Assembly (NCBI RefSeq): GCF_024385465.1
Contig: NZ_JANFLS010000001.1
Coordinates: forward strand, 186,001 to 250,000
Length of the DNA stretch: 64,000 nucleotides
Direction of reading: 5' to 3'
Origin: Arthrobacter sp. zg-Y844
Lineage (GTDB): Bacteria; Actinomycetota; Actinomycetes; Actinomycetales; Micrococcaceae
The position numbers and the translations under genes were made by a program. Each line of letters starts with the position of its first letter. Position 1 is the first letter of the stretch. The notes below the pieces were generated by a model, which ran no database searches, had not been told where the DNA came from, and was given only the letters and a program-made list of their open reading frames with translations. Positions 1-8,249 of this stretch are shown here, piece after piece.

Positions 1-657
1 GCGGGCAAGATCCTCGTCGACAATCTGCTCTTCGTAGAGTTTCTCGCAGGCCTGCGGGATGACCGTGATCTTCTCGGCGGGAAGGCCGGACACTCCCGAC
101 AGCCGTTCCTTCATCAGGTCCGAAAGAACCACGATTTTATCCACGTTGCGGTAGTGCCAGTGGGAAACCTTCTCGAGCATGCCGCGAAGGAACCTGTTCT
201 TCACGTTGATGACCGAGTAAAGGTTCTCCGGCCAAAGGTCCAGGACGTACATCGTGGTTTCAATCCTGCGGATCTTGCCCACGATGATGCCTGCCAGCGA
301 CATCATGACCGGGGAAAGCTGGTACAGGAAGATCCGGTCATACTTCCCGAACAGCATCCTGGGGATGTGGAACAGGCTGAAGAAGGGGAACGAAACGTAG
401 TTCAGGAAGATCCTGGCGCTGGTGTTGCCGCGCCGGGGAATCTCAAGCGTCCGGTGGACGTCGATCCCGTTGTGGTTCTCCCGGTAAGGACCCTTGAACG
501 TGTACCCCGGGAACAGTTCGCCCTTGGGGTAGTTCGGCAGCCCGCACAGCACCTCGACCTCGAGGCCGTTCTCCACGAAATACGCCGCAATATCGTTGAG
601 CCTGAATCCTTCAGGCCAAAAGTGCTGGCAGACAACCAGGATTCTCTCGTTGGGCAC
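1..657 (-). CDS. WbuB-type family 4 glycosyltransferase, 3' end cut by window edge
   Basis: The first 219 codons of a glycosyltransferase 4 protein are present; the C-terminal donor-binding half lies outside the window. The start is GTG at 657, with AGGAG 8 nt upstream and an in-frame stop just above it. The N-terminus reads RILVVCQHFWPEGFRLNDIA and is followed by a GLPNYPKG motif. Both are typical of WbuB/CapL-like cytoplasmic transferases that use the GT-B fold. WbuB of E. coli O26 is a putative L-fucosamine transferase, and the neighbouring capE, capF and capG make UDP-L-FucNAc, so transfer of FucNAc to a lipid-linked glycan is a reasonable inference. It lies 59 bp downstream of capE on the same strand and is probably cotranscribed with it. 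The family is well supported; the sugar specificity is inferred from context. Confidence 0.85.
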   Translation of the reverse strand, partial: MPNERILVVCQHFWPEGFRLNDIAAYFVENGLEVEVLCGLPNYPKGELFPGYTFKGPYRENHNGIDVHRTLEIPRRGNTSARIFLNYVSFPFFSLFHIPRMLFGKYDRIFLYQLSPVMMSLAGIIVGKIRRIETTMYVLDLWPENLYSVINVKNRFLRGMLEKVSHWHYRNVDKIVVLSDLMKERLSGVSGLPAEKITVIPQACEKLYEEQIVDEDLAR

Positions 658-716
658 GTTCAAGGCTCCTCACCTGATGTTTACTGCTGGACGCCGTTGC
701 CGGCGGGCAACCGGAC

Positions 717-1742
717 TTAGCTGACCGCAGGTTCCCCGGCAAGCAGGTCACGCATGTACTGAGTGGTCATCACCTTGGAGACGACCTCGTCAATCGTGAG
801 GCGCTCAGTGTTTTCCGATGTGTATTCCTCGGGAACCTGTGCCATGTCCTGGCCGTCGTCGAAGAACTTTCCGTAGTTCAGGTCCCGGGTGTCGGCCGGA
901 ACGCGGAAGTAGCCGCCGAGGTCCTCGGACTTGGCCCGCTCTTCGCGGGTCAGCAGGGTCTCGTGCGCCTTCTCGCCGTGCCGAGTGCCGATGGTGCGGA
1001 TTTCGACGTCGGCGCGCATGATCTGCTTCATGGCTGCGGCGAGGTCCCCCACCGTGGACGCCGGAGCCTTCTGCACGAACAGGTCGCCCTGGTTCGCGTG
1101 TTCGAAAGCGAAGAGGACCAGGTCCACTGCCTCGTCGAGGTTCATGAGGAAACGGGTCATATCCGGGTCGGTAACCGTCAAGTCCTTGCCTGCCTTGATC
1201 TGCTCGACAAAGAGCGGAATTACCGAACCGCGCGAAGCCATCACGTTTCCGTAGCGGGTGCAGGAAATCAGGGTGTCCTTGGGATCCACGTTCCGGGACT
1301 TGGCGATGACAACCTTTTCCATCATCGCCTTGGAGGTGCCCATGGCGTTGATCGGGTAGGCAGCCTTGTCCGTGGACAGGCAGACAACCTTCTTCACGCC
1401 GGCGTCAATGGCTGCCGTCAGGACATTGTCGGTCCCGATGACGTTGGTACGCACTGCTTCCATGGGGAAGAACTCGCACGAGGGTACCTGCTTCAGTGCA
1501 GCTGCGTGGAAGATGTAGTCCACGCCGCGTACGGCTTCCCGCACGCTGTTGATGTCCCGCACGTCCCCGATGTAGAACTTGAGCTTGGGGCTGTTGAATT
1601 CCCGGCGCATGTCGTCCTGCTTCTTCTCATCACGGGAGAAGATCCGGATTTCAGCGATATCTGTGTGGAGGAAGTGCTTCAGCACAGCATTGCCGAACGA
1701 GCCGGTACCTCCGGTGATTAGCAGAGTCTTGTTCCTGAACAA
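717..1742 (-). CDS. capE: UDP-N-acetylglucosamine 4,6-dehydratase (5-epimerizing), CapE/WbjB-like
   Basis: This cytoplasmic NAD(P)-dependent extended SDR enzyme starts UDP-L-FucNAc synthesis from UDP-GlcNAc. The nucleotide-binding motif TGGTGSFG lies at residues 9-16. The active site carries the CapE hallmark of Met instead of Tyr (M134 and K138 in the segment INAMGTSKAMMEK). Segments such as RIFSRDEKKQDDMR and AALKQVPSCEFFP read almost like Staphylococcus aureus CapE as I recall it. The length of 341 aa is normal. The start is TTG at 1742 with GAGGAG 5 nt upstream. It is separated from capF and capG by two plus-strand genes, so it needs its own promoter in the 1743-1924 gap, which it shares divergently with the GT2 gene. 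Confidence 0.92.
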   Translation of the reverse strand: MFRNKTLLITGGTGSFGNAVLKHFLHTDIAEIRIFSRDEKKQDDMRREFNSPKLKFYIGDVRDINSVREAVRGVDYIFHAAALKQVPSCEFFPMEAVRTNVIGTDNVLTAAIDAGVKKVVCLSTDKAAYPINAMGTSKAMMEKVVIAKSRNVDPKDTLISCTRYGNVMASRGSVIPLFVEQIKAGKDLTVTDPDMTRFLMNLDEAVDLVLFAFEHANQGDLFVQKAPASTVGDLAAAMKQIMRADVEIRTIGTRHGEKAHETLLTREERAKSEDLGGYFRVPADTRDLNYGKFFDDGQDMAQVPEEYTSENTERLTIDEVVSKVMTTQYMRDLLAGEPAVS

Positions 1743-1912
1743 CTGGTCTCCTCAGGGATAGAAAATGTCGCGGGTTGATCCAATGCCGGACCCCGGAACC
1801 CCCTAGATGATATCAGCGGTTATGCCTTGGATCCGCCTGACGGGACGCGCGCCACAAGACTGGAATGCCCCGCCGGGCGCCCGTCGATTAATGGCTGGCC
1901 GCATTCGCCGAG

Positions 1913-1918
1913 TAAACT
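1913..1918 (+). promoter_or_regulatory. -10 element TAAACT of a putative leaderless promoter
   Basis: TAAACT is followed by exactly 6 nt and then the ATG at 1925, so transcription would start at or next to the start codon. No Shine-Dalgarno sequence lies at a workable distance. The -35 region is weak. Confidence 0.5.
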
Positions 1919-1924
1919 CTAGGC

Positions 1925-2668
1925 ATGTCATCTGAAACTTCCCCTCGTGTGCTGGTCATCATGCCTGCCTGGAATGAGTCCGAAACGGTAGGCCGGACCG
2001 TTCAGGAGATCCAGGACACCGACCGCGGCTACGACGTCTTGGTTGTGGATGACGGTTCCACCGACGGTACCGGCGTCGTCGCCGAAGCCGCCGGGGCCAC
2101 CGTCCTGAAACTCCCCTTCAACATGGGCGTCGGCGGCGCGATGCGCGCCGGTTTCAAATACGCCCAGCGGCTTGGCTACGAGACGGTAATCCAGGTCGAC
2201 GCCGACGGGCAGCATGATCCCGCTGAAATTGAAACCGTCCTGGCCGGACTGCAGCATGCGGATATTTCCATTGGCGCACGTTTCGCGGAGAAGGGAAACT
2301 ATACGGTTTCCGGCCCCCGGAAATGGGCCATGGTATTTCTCGCAGCCGTTATTTCCCGGCTTGCCAAGACCAAGCTGACTGATGTTACTTCCGGTTTCAG
2401 GGCGGGAAATGTCAAGGCGATAAACCAGTACATTGCGCATTATCCAGCCGAGTACCTCGGAGATACCATCGATTCCCTGGTGGTGGCTATCAAGTCCGGC
2501 TGCACAGTGACTCAGGTCCCGGTCGCCATGCGTGCCCGGCAGGGCGGACAGCCCAGCCACAACCCGGCCAAGGCAGCGATCTACCTGCTGCGTTCCGTAT
2601 TCGCCCTCCTCTTTGCGTTGAGCCGCAGCGGGAGCAAGCCGCACCAGGCGGAGGTTGCCTCAAAATGA
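1925..2668 (+). CDS. family 2 glycosyltransferase, DPM1/polyprenyl-phosphate sugar synthase-like
   Basis: A GT-A fold transferase of 247 aa. Visible motifs are VLVIMPAWNESETVG near the N-terminus, VVDDGSTDGT for nucleotide binding, and the DxD-type VDADGQHDP. These are typical of dolichol- or polyprenyl-phosphate mannose/glucose synthases, which load a sugar onto undecaprenyl phosphate at the inner face of the membrane. It lacks the C-terminal membrane helices some relatives have; the next gene, a small membrane protein overlapping by 4 nt, may provide the anchor. The pair runs opposite to the surrounding cap genes and ends at a shared bidirectional terminator. The donor sugar cannot be read from the sequence. 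Confidence 0.85.
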   Translation: MSSETSPRVLVIMPAWNESETVGRTVQEIQDTDRGYDVLVVDDGSTDGTGVVAEAAGATVLKLPFNMGVGGAMRAGFKYAQRLGYETVIQVDADGQHDPAEIETVLAGLQHADISIGARFAEKGNYTVSGPRKWAMVFLAAVISRLAKTKLTDVTSGFRAGNVKAINQYIAHYPAEYLGDTIDSLVVAIKSGCTVTQVPVAMRARQGGQPSHNPAKAAIYLLRSVFALLFALSRSGSKPHQAEVASK

Positions 2669-3090
2669 TCAATATTGCCGCGTTTATATTCGCATTCGTT
2701 GTCGTCGCGCTCGTGCTTGAGCTGGTCCGGCGCAAGCACTTCAAGGAGAAATACGCTGCCCTCTGGCTGGTGGTCGGCGTTGCGTCGCTGGTCCTGGCCG
2801 GCTGGCCCAACCTGCTGAACATCGTCAGTTCCGCAATCGGGGTACAGGTAGGTTCAAACTTCCTGTTCGGCATGTCCTTCCTGCTCCTGATCGGTGTCTG
2901 CCTGCACCTGTCCTGGGAACAGTCCGTCAGCGAAGAGGAAATCCGCGTTCTGGCGGAGGAAGTCGCTATCCTCCGGTCCTCGGTCCTGGCCCTGGAGGAG
3001 CAGGCCTCCGGCACCCCTTCCGACGCCGGGCAGCTGCTGCGCAGCGATACGTCCCCGCAGGGCGGGGTGCAGCAAGCGACTGGCCACTAG
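2665..3090 (+). CDS. DUF2304 family small membrane protein
   Basis: A 141-aa protein that starts inside the stop codon of the upstream glycosyltransferase (ATGA overlap), which implies translational coupling. Three hydrophobic segments are visible (about residues 2-20, 33-52 and 60-80). A basic loop (RRKHFKEKYA) sits after the first, followed by a charged C-terminal tail with a short helix of coiled-coil character (SVSEEEIRVLAEEVAILRSS). This arrangement is typical of DUF2304 proteins, which commonly follow DPM1-like transferases in polysaccharide loci. The biochemical role of the family is not established; a membrane partner for the transferase is an inference from gene pairing. Confidence 0.8.
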   Translation: MINIAAFIFAFVVVALVLELVRRKHFKEKYAALWLVVGVASLVLAGWPNLLNIVSSAIGVQVGSNFLFGMSFLLLIGVCLHLSWEQSVSEEEIRVLAEEVAILRSSVLALEEQASGTPSDAGQLLRSDTSPQGGVQQATGH

Positions 3091-3109
3091 GCCCGCCGCG
3101 TCCAACGCA

Positions 3110-3150
3110 AAAAAGCTCCCCCCGCTGCCTGGCAGCGGGGGGAGCTTTTT
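3110..3150. terminator. bidirectional rho-independent terminator
   Basis: Two perfect 20-nt complementary arms (3110-3129 and 3131-3150) form a GC-rich stem. It is flanked by a run of A on one side and of T on the other, so it can terminate in both directions. It sits between the convergent DUF2304 gene (ends 3090) and capG (ends 3161). Confidence 0.93.
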
Positions 3151-3160
3151 AGTGGGGAGC

Positions 3161-4309
3161 CTAGGCCTTGTCCATGTTCAGGCCGGCCCGGCGGTGGTGG
3201 CTGTGTGCCGTGGACCGGATGAAGTTGACCGTACGGCGCGAGGTATCCGTGATCTGGTACTCCGCAGGCGCATCGGCCAGTCCGTCGGTACCGGCCTGGT
3301 CCAGAACGATTTCGATCGCGTCAACGATCGAGTCCGTCTCGACGCCCGTGGTGATGATGACGCCGGAGTCCAGCGACTCGGGACGCTCGATCCAGTCACG
3401 CAGGGTCACGGCCGGGAAGCCGAGGATGGAGGACTCTTCGCTGATCGTTCCGCTGTCGGAGAGCACCAGCTTTGCGGACATCTGCAGCTGGACGTAGTCG
3501 TTGAAGCCGAAGGGTGCGTGGAACCGCAGACCCTGCTTCAGCTCCTCCGGCTGGTCCTCAAGCCGCTTACGCGTGCGCGGGTGGGTGGAAACCAGCACCG
3601 GCAGTCCATAGTTCTGCGCGAGATGCTGCAGGGCACCCAGCACCTCCTTGAGGCGCTTGGGGTTGTCCACGTTTTCTTCACGGTGCAGGCTGACCAGGAA
3701 GTACTCCCCGGCAGTCAGTCCCTGGTCTGCGAGGATATTGCTCTCGGCGATCTGCTTGGCATTGGCTTCCAGCACCTCGCGCATCGGTGACCCGGTGAGC
3801 AGGATGCGGGACGGGTGGATACCCTCGGCCAGCAGGTTACGGCGGGCGTGTTCGGTGTAGACGAGGTTGTAGTCCGCAACGTGGTCCACCAGCCGGCGGT
3901 TGACTTCCTCAGGGACGTTCTCATCGAAGCAGCGGTTGCCTGCTTCCATGTGGTACACGGGAACCTTCAGGCGGCGCGCGATAAGCGCTGAGATGCAGCT
4001 GTTGGTGTCGCCCAGCACCACCATGGCGTCCGGCTTTTCCTGCAGCAGCACTGTCTCAAGCTTGGCAAGGATGCTGCCGAGGACCGCTCCGAGCGAGCTC
4101 GTGTCAGCGGCAAGGAAGTGGTCCGGGCGGCGAAGGCCCAGGTCCTCGAAGAAGACCTCGTTGAGTTCGTAGTCGTAGTTCTGCCCGGTGTGCACAAGCA
4201 CGTGTTCCGTAGACCGGTCAAGACGCCGGATGGTTGCGGCGAGACGGATGATCTCAGGCCGCGTTCCAACTACGGTGAGGACCTTGAGCTTGCGTGACGG
4301 GGTATTCAT
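3161..4309 (-). CDS. capG: UDP-N-acetylglucosamine 2-epimerase family protein, CapG/WbjD-like
   Basis: A 382-aa member of the WecB/CapG non-hydrolysing epimerase family (GT-B fold). It shows VVGTRPEIIRLAATIRRLD at the N-terminus and downstream HTGQNYDYELNEVFFE, MEAGNRCFDENVPEEVNRR and SDSGTISEES motifs. In the CapEFG pathway this enzyme performs the last step, C2 epimerisation yielding UDP-N-acetyl-L-fucosamine. The ATG at 4309 overlaps the capF stop by 4 nt, with GGAGG just upstream, so capF and capG are translationally coupled. A WecB (UDP-ManNAc-forming) role is the main alternative, but adjacency to capF and the MEAGNRCFDENVPEE block favour CapG. Confidence 0.9.
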   Translation of the reverse strand: MNTPSRKLKVLTVVGTRPEIIRLAATIRRLDRSTEHVLVHTGQNYDYELNEVFFEDLGLRRPDHFLAADTSSLGAVLGSILAKLETVLLQEKPDAMVVLGDTNSCISALIARRLKVPVYHMEAGNRCFDENVPEEVNRRLVDHVADYNLVYTEHARRNLLAEGIHPSRILLTGSPMREVLEANAKQIAESNILADQGLTAGEYFLVSLHREENVDNPKRLKEVLGALQHLAQNYGLPVLVSTHPRTRKRLEDQPEELKQGLRFHAPFGFNDYVQLQMSAKLVLSDSGTISEESSILGFPAVTLRDWIERPESLDSGVIITTGVETDSIVDAIEIVLDQAGTDGLADAPAEYQITDTSRRTVNFIRSTAHSHHRRAGLNMDKA

Positions 4310-5397
4310 ACTTCCTCCGGGAAGGTATCGGGTGATGCGGGATCAAAGATTTCGTTGACCCAGAATGCTGTGTAGAGCTCGTTGGGTCCGACGTTCGTAA
4401 TGTTGTGCGACCACATTGTCGGCATGTCTATGGCAACAGGCTGTTCTCCGTTTACAGAATATCGAACGACCTCATCCGAGAACATTCGGCGCATGGCGAT
4501 CTCGCCGGTGCCCGACATGACCACAAACCGCTCAATCTTGTGCCGGTGGTAGTGCTGCCCGCGGGTAATCCCCGGTTTGGTGGTGGAGAAGGAACTCTGT
4601 CCTTCTCCGCCTTCCGAGCGGATCAGTTCGACAAAGGACCCGCGCGGGTCCGTCTTGAGTTCCAGCACGCGCGGAAGGCCGTCGCCGGTAAGGAAGGAAC
4701 GGTAGGTATTAAAGAGGTTGCGCTCGAAATCCGAGTCCAGCCGGGGGATGGTCCCTGTCTCGTATGCCGCAGCCATGGCCTGGATACGTTCCAGCAAGCC
4801 GCTCACGGAACACTGCACTTCCACCTGCTGCTGCTCCGCCTGCGGCCGTACGCCCAGGAGAAGCTCCGCAGCGTCCTGTGCGTGCAGGAGCGTCAGCACT
4901 TTGTCATCCTGCACAGTGGGCGTTTCACCTGCTGCGGTCAGGTGGCAGAAGGTCGCCACGACTGAGTTGTAGAAGGGCACCCCGTGCTCGCCGAACAGAT
5001 TGGGCAGCACGATGTCCTTGAACTCGGCCCCCGCCCGGGCCGCCGCTGCGGCGAGGGTCCGGCCGGCGTCGGCCTTGGCCTGCCCGTAGACAGTGCCGTT
5101 TCCCTGCTGCACCGAGTTGGCATACACAACCGTTTTCAGCGACGGGCCGGCGGCCGCGAGGACGTCCTCGAGCTGAGTAGCAAACAGGAGATTTCCCTCG
5201 GCTACTTCTTCGTCCGTACCCCGGTTTACACCGGCGATGTGAACCAGGGTGTCCGCCCCGGCAAGAGCGGAAACGGCCTCTTCCCGATTGAACCTGTCGC
5301 CCAGGCCGATGCTGACGCAGGACTCGCCCAGGCTGTGGGCCAAGACGCGGGTGTGCCAGCCGAGAAAGCCGTTGCCGCCCGTGATTACGAAACTCAT
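4306..5397 (-). CDS. capF: CapF/WbjC-like bifunctional epimerase-reductase with cupin domain
   Basis: A 363-aa two-domain enzyme. The N-terminal SDR domain carries the dinucleotide motif TGGNGFLG at residues 7-14. The C-terminal cupin domain (about residues 250-363) includes GQHYHRHKIERFVVMSG, whose histidines form the metal site in CapF. In S. aureus, CapF epimerises C3 and reduces C4 of the CapE product, the middle step to UDP-L-FucNAc. The start ATG at 5397 has AAAGG about 7 nt upstream. It lies 50 bp downstream of the DUF6541-like gene on the same strand. With capE and capG the pathway is complete in this window. Confidence 0.92.
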   Translation of the reverse strand: MSFVITGGNGFLGWHTRVLAHSLGESCVSIGLGDRFNREEAVSALAGADTLVHIAGVNRGTDEEVAEGNLLFATQLEDVLAAAGPSLKTVVYANSVQQGNGTVYGQAKADAGRTLAAAAARAGAEFKDIVLPNLFGEHGVPFYNSVVATFCHLTAAGETPTVQDDKVLTLLHAQDAAELLLGVRPQAEQQQVEVQCSVSGLLERIQAMAAAYETGTIPRLDSDFERNLFNTYRSFLTGDGLPRVLELKTDPRGSFVELIRSEGGEGQSSFSTTKPGITRGQHYHRHKIERFVVMSGTGEIAMRRMFSDEVVRYSVNGEQPVAIDMPTMWSHNITNVGPNELYTAFWVNEIFDPASPDTFPEEV

Positions 5398-5447
5398 GCT
5401 GTTACCTTTTCCGGTTTTGTATACGCGGGGACCTGTGTCCCGGGACT

Positions 5448-7430
5448 CTATTTGCAGGCCGTTATTTCATACAGCTTCGCGTCTCCGGCCTGGTCGACCA
5501 GCCGCACTGTGCCGGTCTCTTCCAGGTTCTGGAGCCCGACGAAGCCGTGGTCGTAGCCGTGGACTTCCTGCCTGCCGAAGTCCAGGACGTAGTCCACACT
5601 CGTGGATTCGATTGCCGGGCATACCTCCGGATCCGTCGAGGCATCGCGCAGGTGGTTGTAGATGATGTCGACGTCGTCTCCATATGTCGCGAGGAGGTGC
5701 AACTGGAGGGTCCTGCGATCCGCAAGGGCGTAAGCCAACGAAGTTCCGGTCCAGGGATTGCCGGTCAGGACTGCATCTTCCGGCACCTCTTCATCCAACC
5801 GATTGAGGAGTTCGAGTTCGTCCGTTGTAATGAGGCCGGACTCCGGGGTTAGGAGGTAGCTGCGCTGAGCCGACTCCGCTGCGTCGCGGATGTTGTCCTT
5901 CTGCGTGAGGTAGGTGCTGGCCCCGACAAGGGCAACTGCAGCAACAACGGCCACGGCCCCGTAAGCGGGCTTCCCGAACGTCGCATGCCGGATCCGGTCC
6001 ACGCCGGCAGCAACGAGGGGAAGTCCGGCCACCCACGCCAGCAGCTTCCAGCCGCCGTAGGCGGCCACGGGAACCGCCACCACCGGGATCAGCGCTGCGA
6101 GGCGGGGAGAATCGTTGTACCAGACACCGGTCAGGTACATCCGCAGGTCCTCCTGCGGGAAGGATGAGACCACAACGTAAAAGCCGGCAATGACGACGTA
6201 CACGGCGCCAATCCAGCGGGTTCCCCGCTGCGCAAACAGGAATGCCAGTCCGGCCGCGGTAAGGATAAACACGGTCCAGGTAACCGGCCGGCCCAGGGCC
6301 GTGCCCGAGACTGCCTCGCCTATGGCCTGGCCGGTGGACTGGATGGGAACCCAGGTCGACGCGGCTTCCAGTGGACGCGCCACGGTCCAGAGGTAGGCGA
6401 CGGCACCGATGTAGGCTGCCACCCCGACCCAGGGCCAGAGCTTGGCGGCACGCGTCCGGCTGCCCTGCCCTTCGGCAGGTACATCGGCAGGTACCGTCAC
6501 CGTCCGCCGGAAGGCCAAAGCAAAAGCAGCAGGGACCAGCATCGCCAGCAAGGCCATTGTGGTACTTGGATGGGAGAGAGTCATGCCAGGGATCATGGCC
6601 AGCAGCAGCAGCCACCGGATCGTCGGGGTGTACTGCACTTCACTGGACAGGCCCAGCGCGTTGACCGCTGCGCCGAAGACCACCGGCAGCAACGCAATTG
6701 CCAGGACGTTGGGGTTCAGGACGCCGTGGTCGAGCATCAGCAGCGGGAAATTGCCGAAGGCTGCGGACAATACGCCGGTAAGCAGCGTCAGTACGATGCT
6801 GCGGCCGAAGAGCTGCCGGACCAGATAGATGCATCCCAGCGGCCATACAACGGCGGCAGAGAAGAAATTGACGGCATTGACCGCTACGGGGATCCCGGCC
6901 GAGGTGAACTCAACCACAAGCGCCACCATGTCGTGCCATGCGGCGGGGTAATAGGAGTTCCCGGCCATCCGTCCGACATCGAACGTCGAAGCCGCGCCGG
7001 TTTCCATGATGTAGCGGATCGCGTTGAGGTGGAAGACATTATCGAAGGTCTGGGAGAAAGCTTCCGGCTCCCCGTAGACGAAAAGCAGCCTGCGGCCGAT
7101 CAGGAAGAACGCCACGGCTACGGCAAAGGCCAGGGCAGCCGTATTGGCCCAGTCCCGGGCCGGGCGGCCGACAGTGCCTCCACGCCACCGTTGAACGGCA
7201 AACGCAATCCCTGCGGTGACCACCGTCAGGAGACCAACGCCCACAATCCAGTTGAGTCCGGCCAGCGGTGCAAGCACCGCCCCCACCGAGACCAGCGTGA
7301 CGGTCAGCGCCGGCGCAAACGCGAAGAGGGGAAAGCCGCGGACGCCGCTCAGCCACGCAACCAGCAGCCCAGGAATGAGGAACAATCCCGCGGTCGCCAA
7401 AAACAGTGGGACTTCGGACCACCAGGACAC
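5448..7430 (-). CDS. large polytopic membrane protein, DUF6541-like, possible GT-C glycosyltransferase
   Basis: A 660-aa integral membrane protein with about 13-15 hydrophobic segments, spread from residue 8 to about 500, then a soluble C-terminal domain. The C-terminal region (about 540-660) contains VLTGNPWTGTSLAYALADRR and cysteine/aspartate-rich stretches like those I know from actinobacterial DUF6541 proteins. These are thought to resemble GT-C transferases, which use polyprenyl-linked sugars outside the membrane. No catalytic residue can be assigned with confidence. The start is GTG at 7430 with only a weak AGG upstream. Its place between the ABC exporter and capF suggests a role in lipid-linked or exported polysaccharide modification (inference). 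A polymerase or ligase role is possible. Confidence 0.65.
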   Translation of the reverse strand: MSWWSEVPLFLATAGLFLIPGLLVAWLSGVRGFPLFAFAPALTVTLVSVGAVLAPLAGLNWIVGVGLLTVVTAGIAFAVQRWRGGTVGRPARDWANTAALAFAVAVAFFLIGRRLLFVYGEPEAFSQTFDNVFHLNAIRYIMETGAASTFDVGRMAGNSYYPAAWHDMVALVVEFTSAGIPVAVNAVNFFSAAVVWPLGCIYLVRQLFGRSIVLTLLTGVLSAAFGNFPLLMLDHGVLNPNVLAIALLPVVFGAAVNALGLSSEVQYTPTIRWLLLLAMIPGMTLSHPSTTMALLAMLVPAAFALAFRRTVTVPADVPAEGQGSRTRAAKLWPWVGVAAYIGAVAYLWTVARPLEAASTWVPIQSTGQAIGEAVSGTALGRPVTWTVFILTAAGLAFLFAQRGTRWIGAVYVVIAGFYVVVSSFPQEDLRMYLTGVWYNDSPRLAALIPVVAVPVAAYGGWKLLAWVAGLPLVAAGVDRIRHATFGKPAYGAVAVVAAVALVGASTYLTQKDNIRDAAESAQRSYLLTPESGLITTDELELLNRLDEEVPEDAVLTGNPWTGTSLAYALADRRTLQLHLLATYGDDVDIIYNHLRDASTDPEVCPAIESTSVDYVLDFGRQEVHGYDHGFVGLQNLEETGTVRLVDQAGDAKLYEITACK

Positions 7431-7476
7431 TCTTACCTACCTTCAGTTTGCTAAAAGACTAGACCAGCGTAGTACA

Positions 7477-7502
7477 GGGCCTGCCGCCGGCTGCGGCGGC
7501 CC
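7477..7502 (-). other. GC-rich hairpin between wzt-like gene and DUF6541-like gene
   Basis: Arms GGGCC/GGCCC and GCCGC/GCGGC pair with a single bulged T and a 5-nt loop, 10 nt past the ATPase stop codon. There is no immediate U-tract on the minus strand, so it could be an mRNA 3'-end stabiliser or partial terminator rather than a full terminator. Confidence 0.4.
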
Positions 7503-7512
7503 GCCGCGAACC

Positions 7513-8247
7513 TCACCCGTCAATGCCGCGCAGGCGGTCGACGACGTCGCGTACCGGCCCGTCCATGATCACTTCGCCGTGTTCAAGCAGCACGCCGCGC
7601 TCACAGATCCGGGACACCAGGTCGAGGTCATGGCTGACCACTACGAGGGTCTTGCCCTCCCCCGCCAGCTGCTTGATCTTGTCGATGCATTTCCGCTGGA
7701 ACGGTTCGTCGCCCACGGCGAGGATCTCGTCCACGAGGAACACCTCGGGATCCGTGTGGACCGCGACGGAAAACGCCAGCCTGAGATACATGCCGGAGGA
7801 ATAGAACTTCACCTCGGTATCGATGAACTGGCCGATTTCCGAGAACTCCACGATGGAATCGAACTTCGCATTGATCTCGTCCTCGGTCATCCCGAGAATC
7901 GCGCCGTTCAGGTAGACGTTGTCCCTGCCGCTGAGGTCGTGGTGGAAGCCTGCCCCCACCTCGATCAGGCCGGCCACGCGGCCGCGGGTTCCCACGGTTC
8001 CGCTGTCCGGGCGCATAACACCCGATATGTGCTTCAGCAGGGTGGACTTGCCGGAGCCGTTCAGGCCCAGCAGTGCCACCGTCTCGCCCTGCTCGATGTC
8101 GAGGGAAACACCCTTGAGCGCATGGAACTTTTCGGAAAGGTCGCCTTTGCGGCCCTTGACCAGCCAGACGAAGGCTTCCTTCATGGAGCGGGTGTGCCGC
8201 AAAACAAACTGCTTGCTTACGTTATGTACTTCGATGGCGTTTGCCAC
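7513..8247 (-). CDS. polysaccharide ABC exporter ATP-binding protein, Wzt/TagH/RfbE type
   Basis: The nucleotide-binding subunit, about 244 aa. Walker A is GLNGSGKST, the signature region is YSSGMYLRLAFSVAV (a divergent motif typical of Wzt/TagH), and Walker B is VFLVDEILAVGDE, followed by the H-loop VSHDLD. It pairs with the permease upstream to flip a completed lipid-linked polysaccharide. It lacks the C-terminal carbohydrate-binding domain of E. coli O9a Wzt, so it belongs with the short TagH/RfbE-like subunits. The first GTG (8253) overlaps the permease stop, but AGGAG is only 2 nt from it. The second GTG at 8247 is 8 nt from AGGAG and is preferred. It is part of the glf operon. Confidence 0.9.
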   Translation of the reverse strand: MANAIEVHNVSKQFVLRHTRSMKEAFVWLVKGRKGDLSEKFHALKGVSLDIEQGETVALLGLNGSGKSTLLKHISGVMRPDSGTVGTRGRVAGLIEVGAGFHHDLSGRDNVYLNGAILGMTEDEINAKFDSIVEFSEIGQFIDTEVKFYSSGMYLRLAFSVAVHTDPEVFLVDEILAVGDEPFQRKCIDKIKQLAGEGKTLVVVSHDLDLVSRICERGVLLEHGEVIMDGPVRDVVDRLRGIDG

Positions 8248-8249
8248 GG

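Noticed and set aside
154-720. 188-aa plus-strand frame at the left edge
   Set aside because: It is antisense to a clear glycosyltransferase whose frame carries WbuB motifs and a good ribosome binding site.
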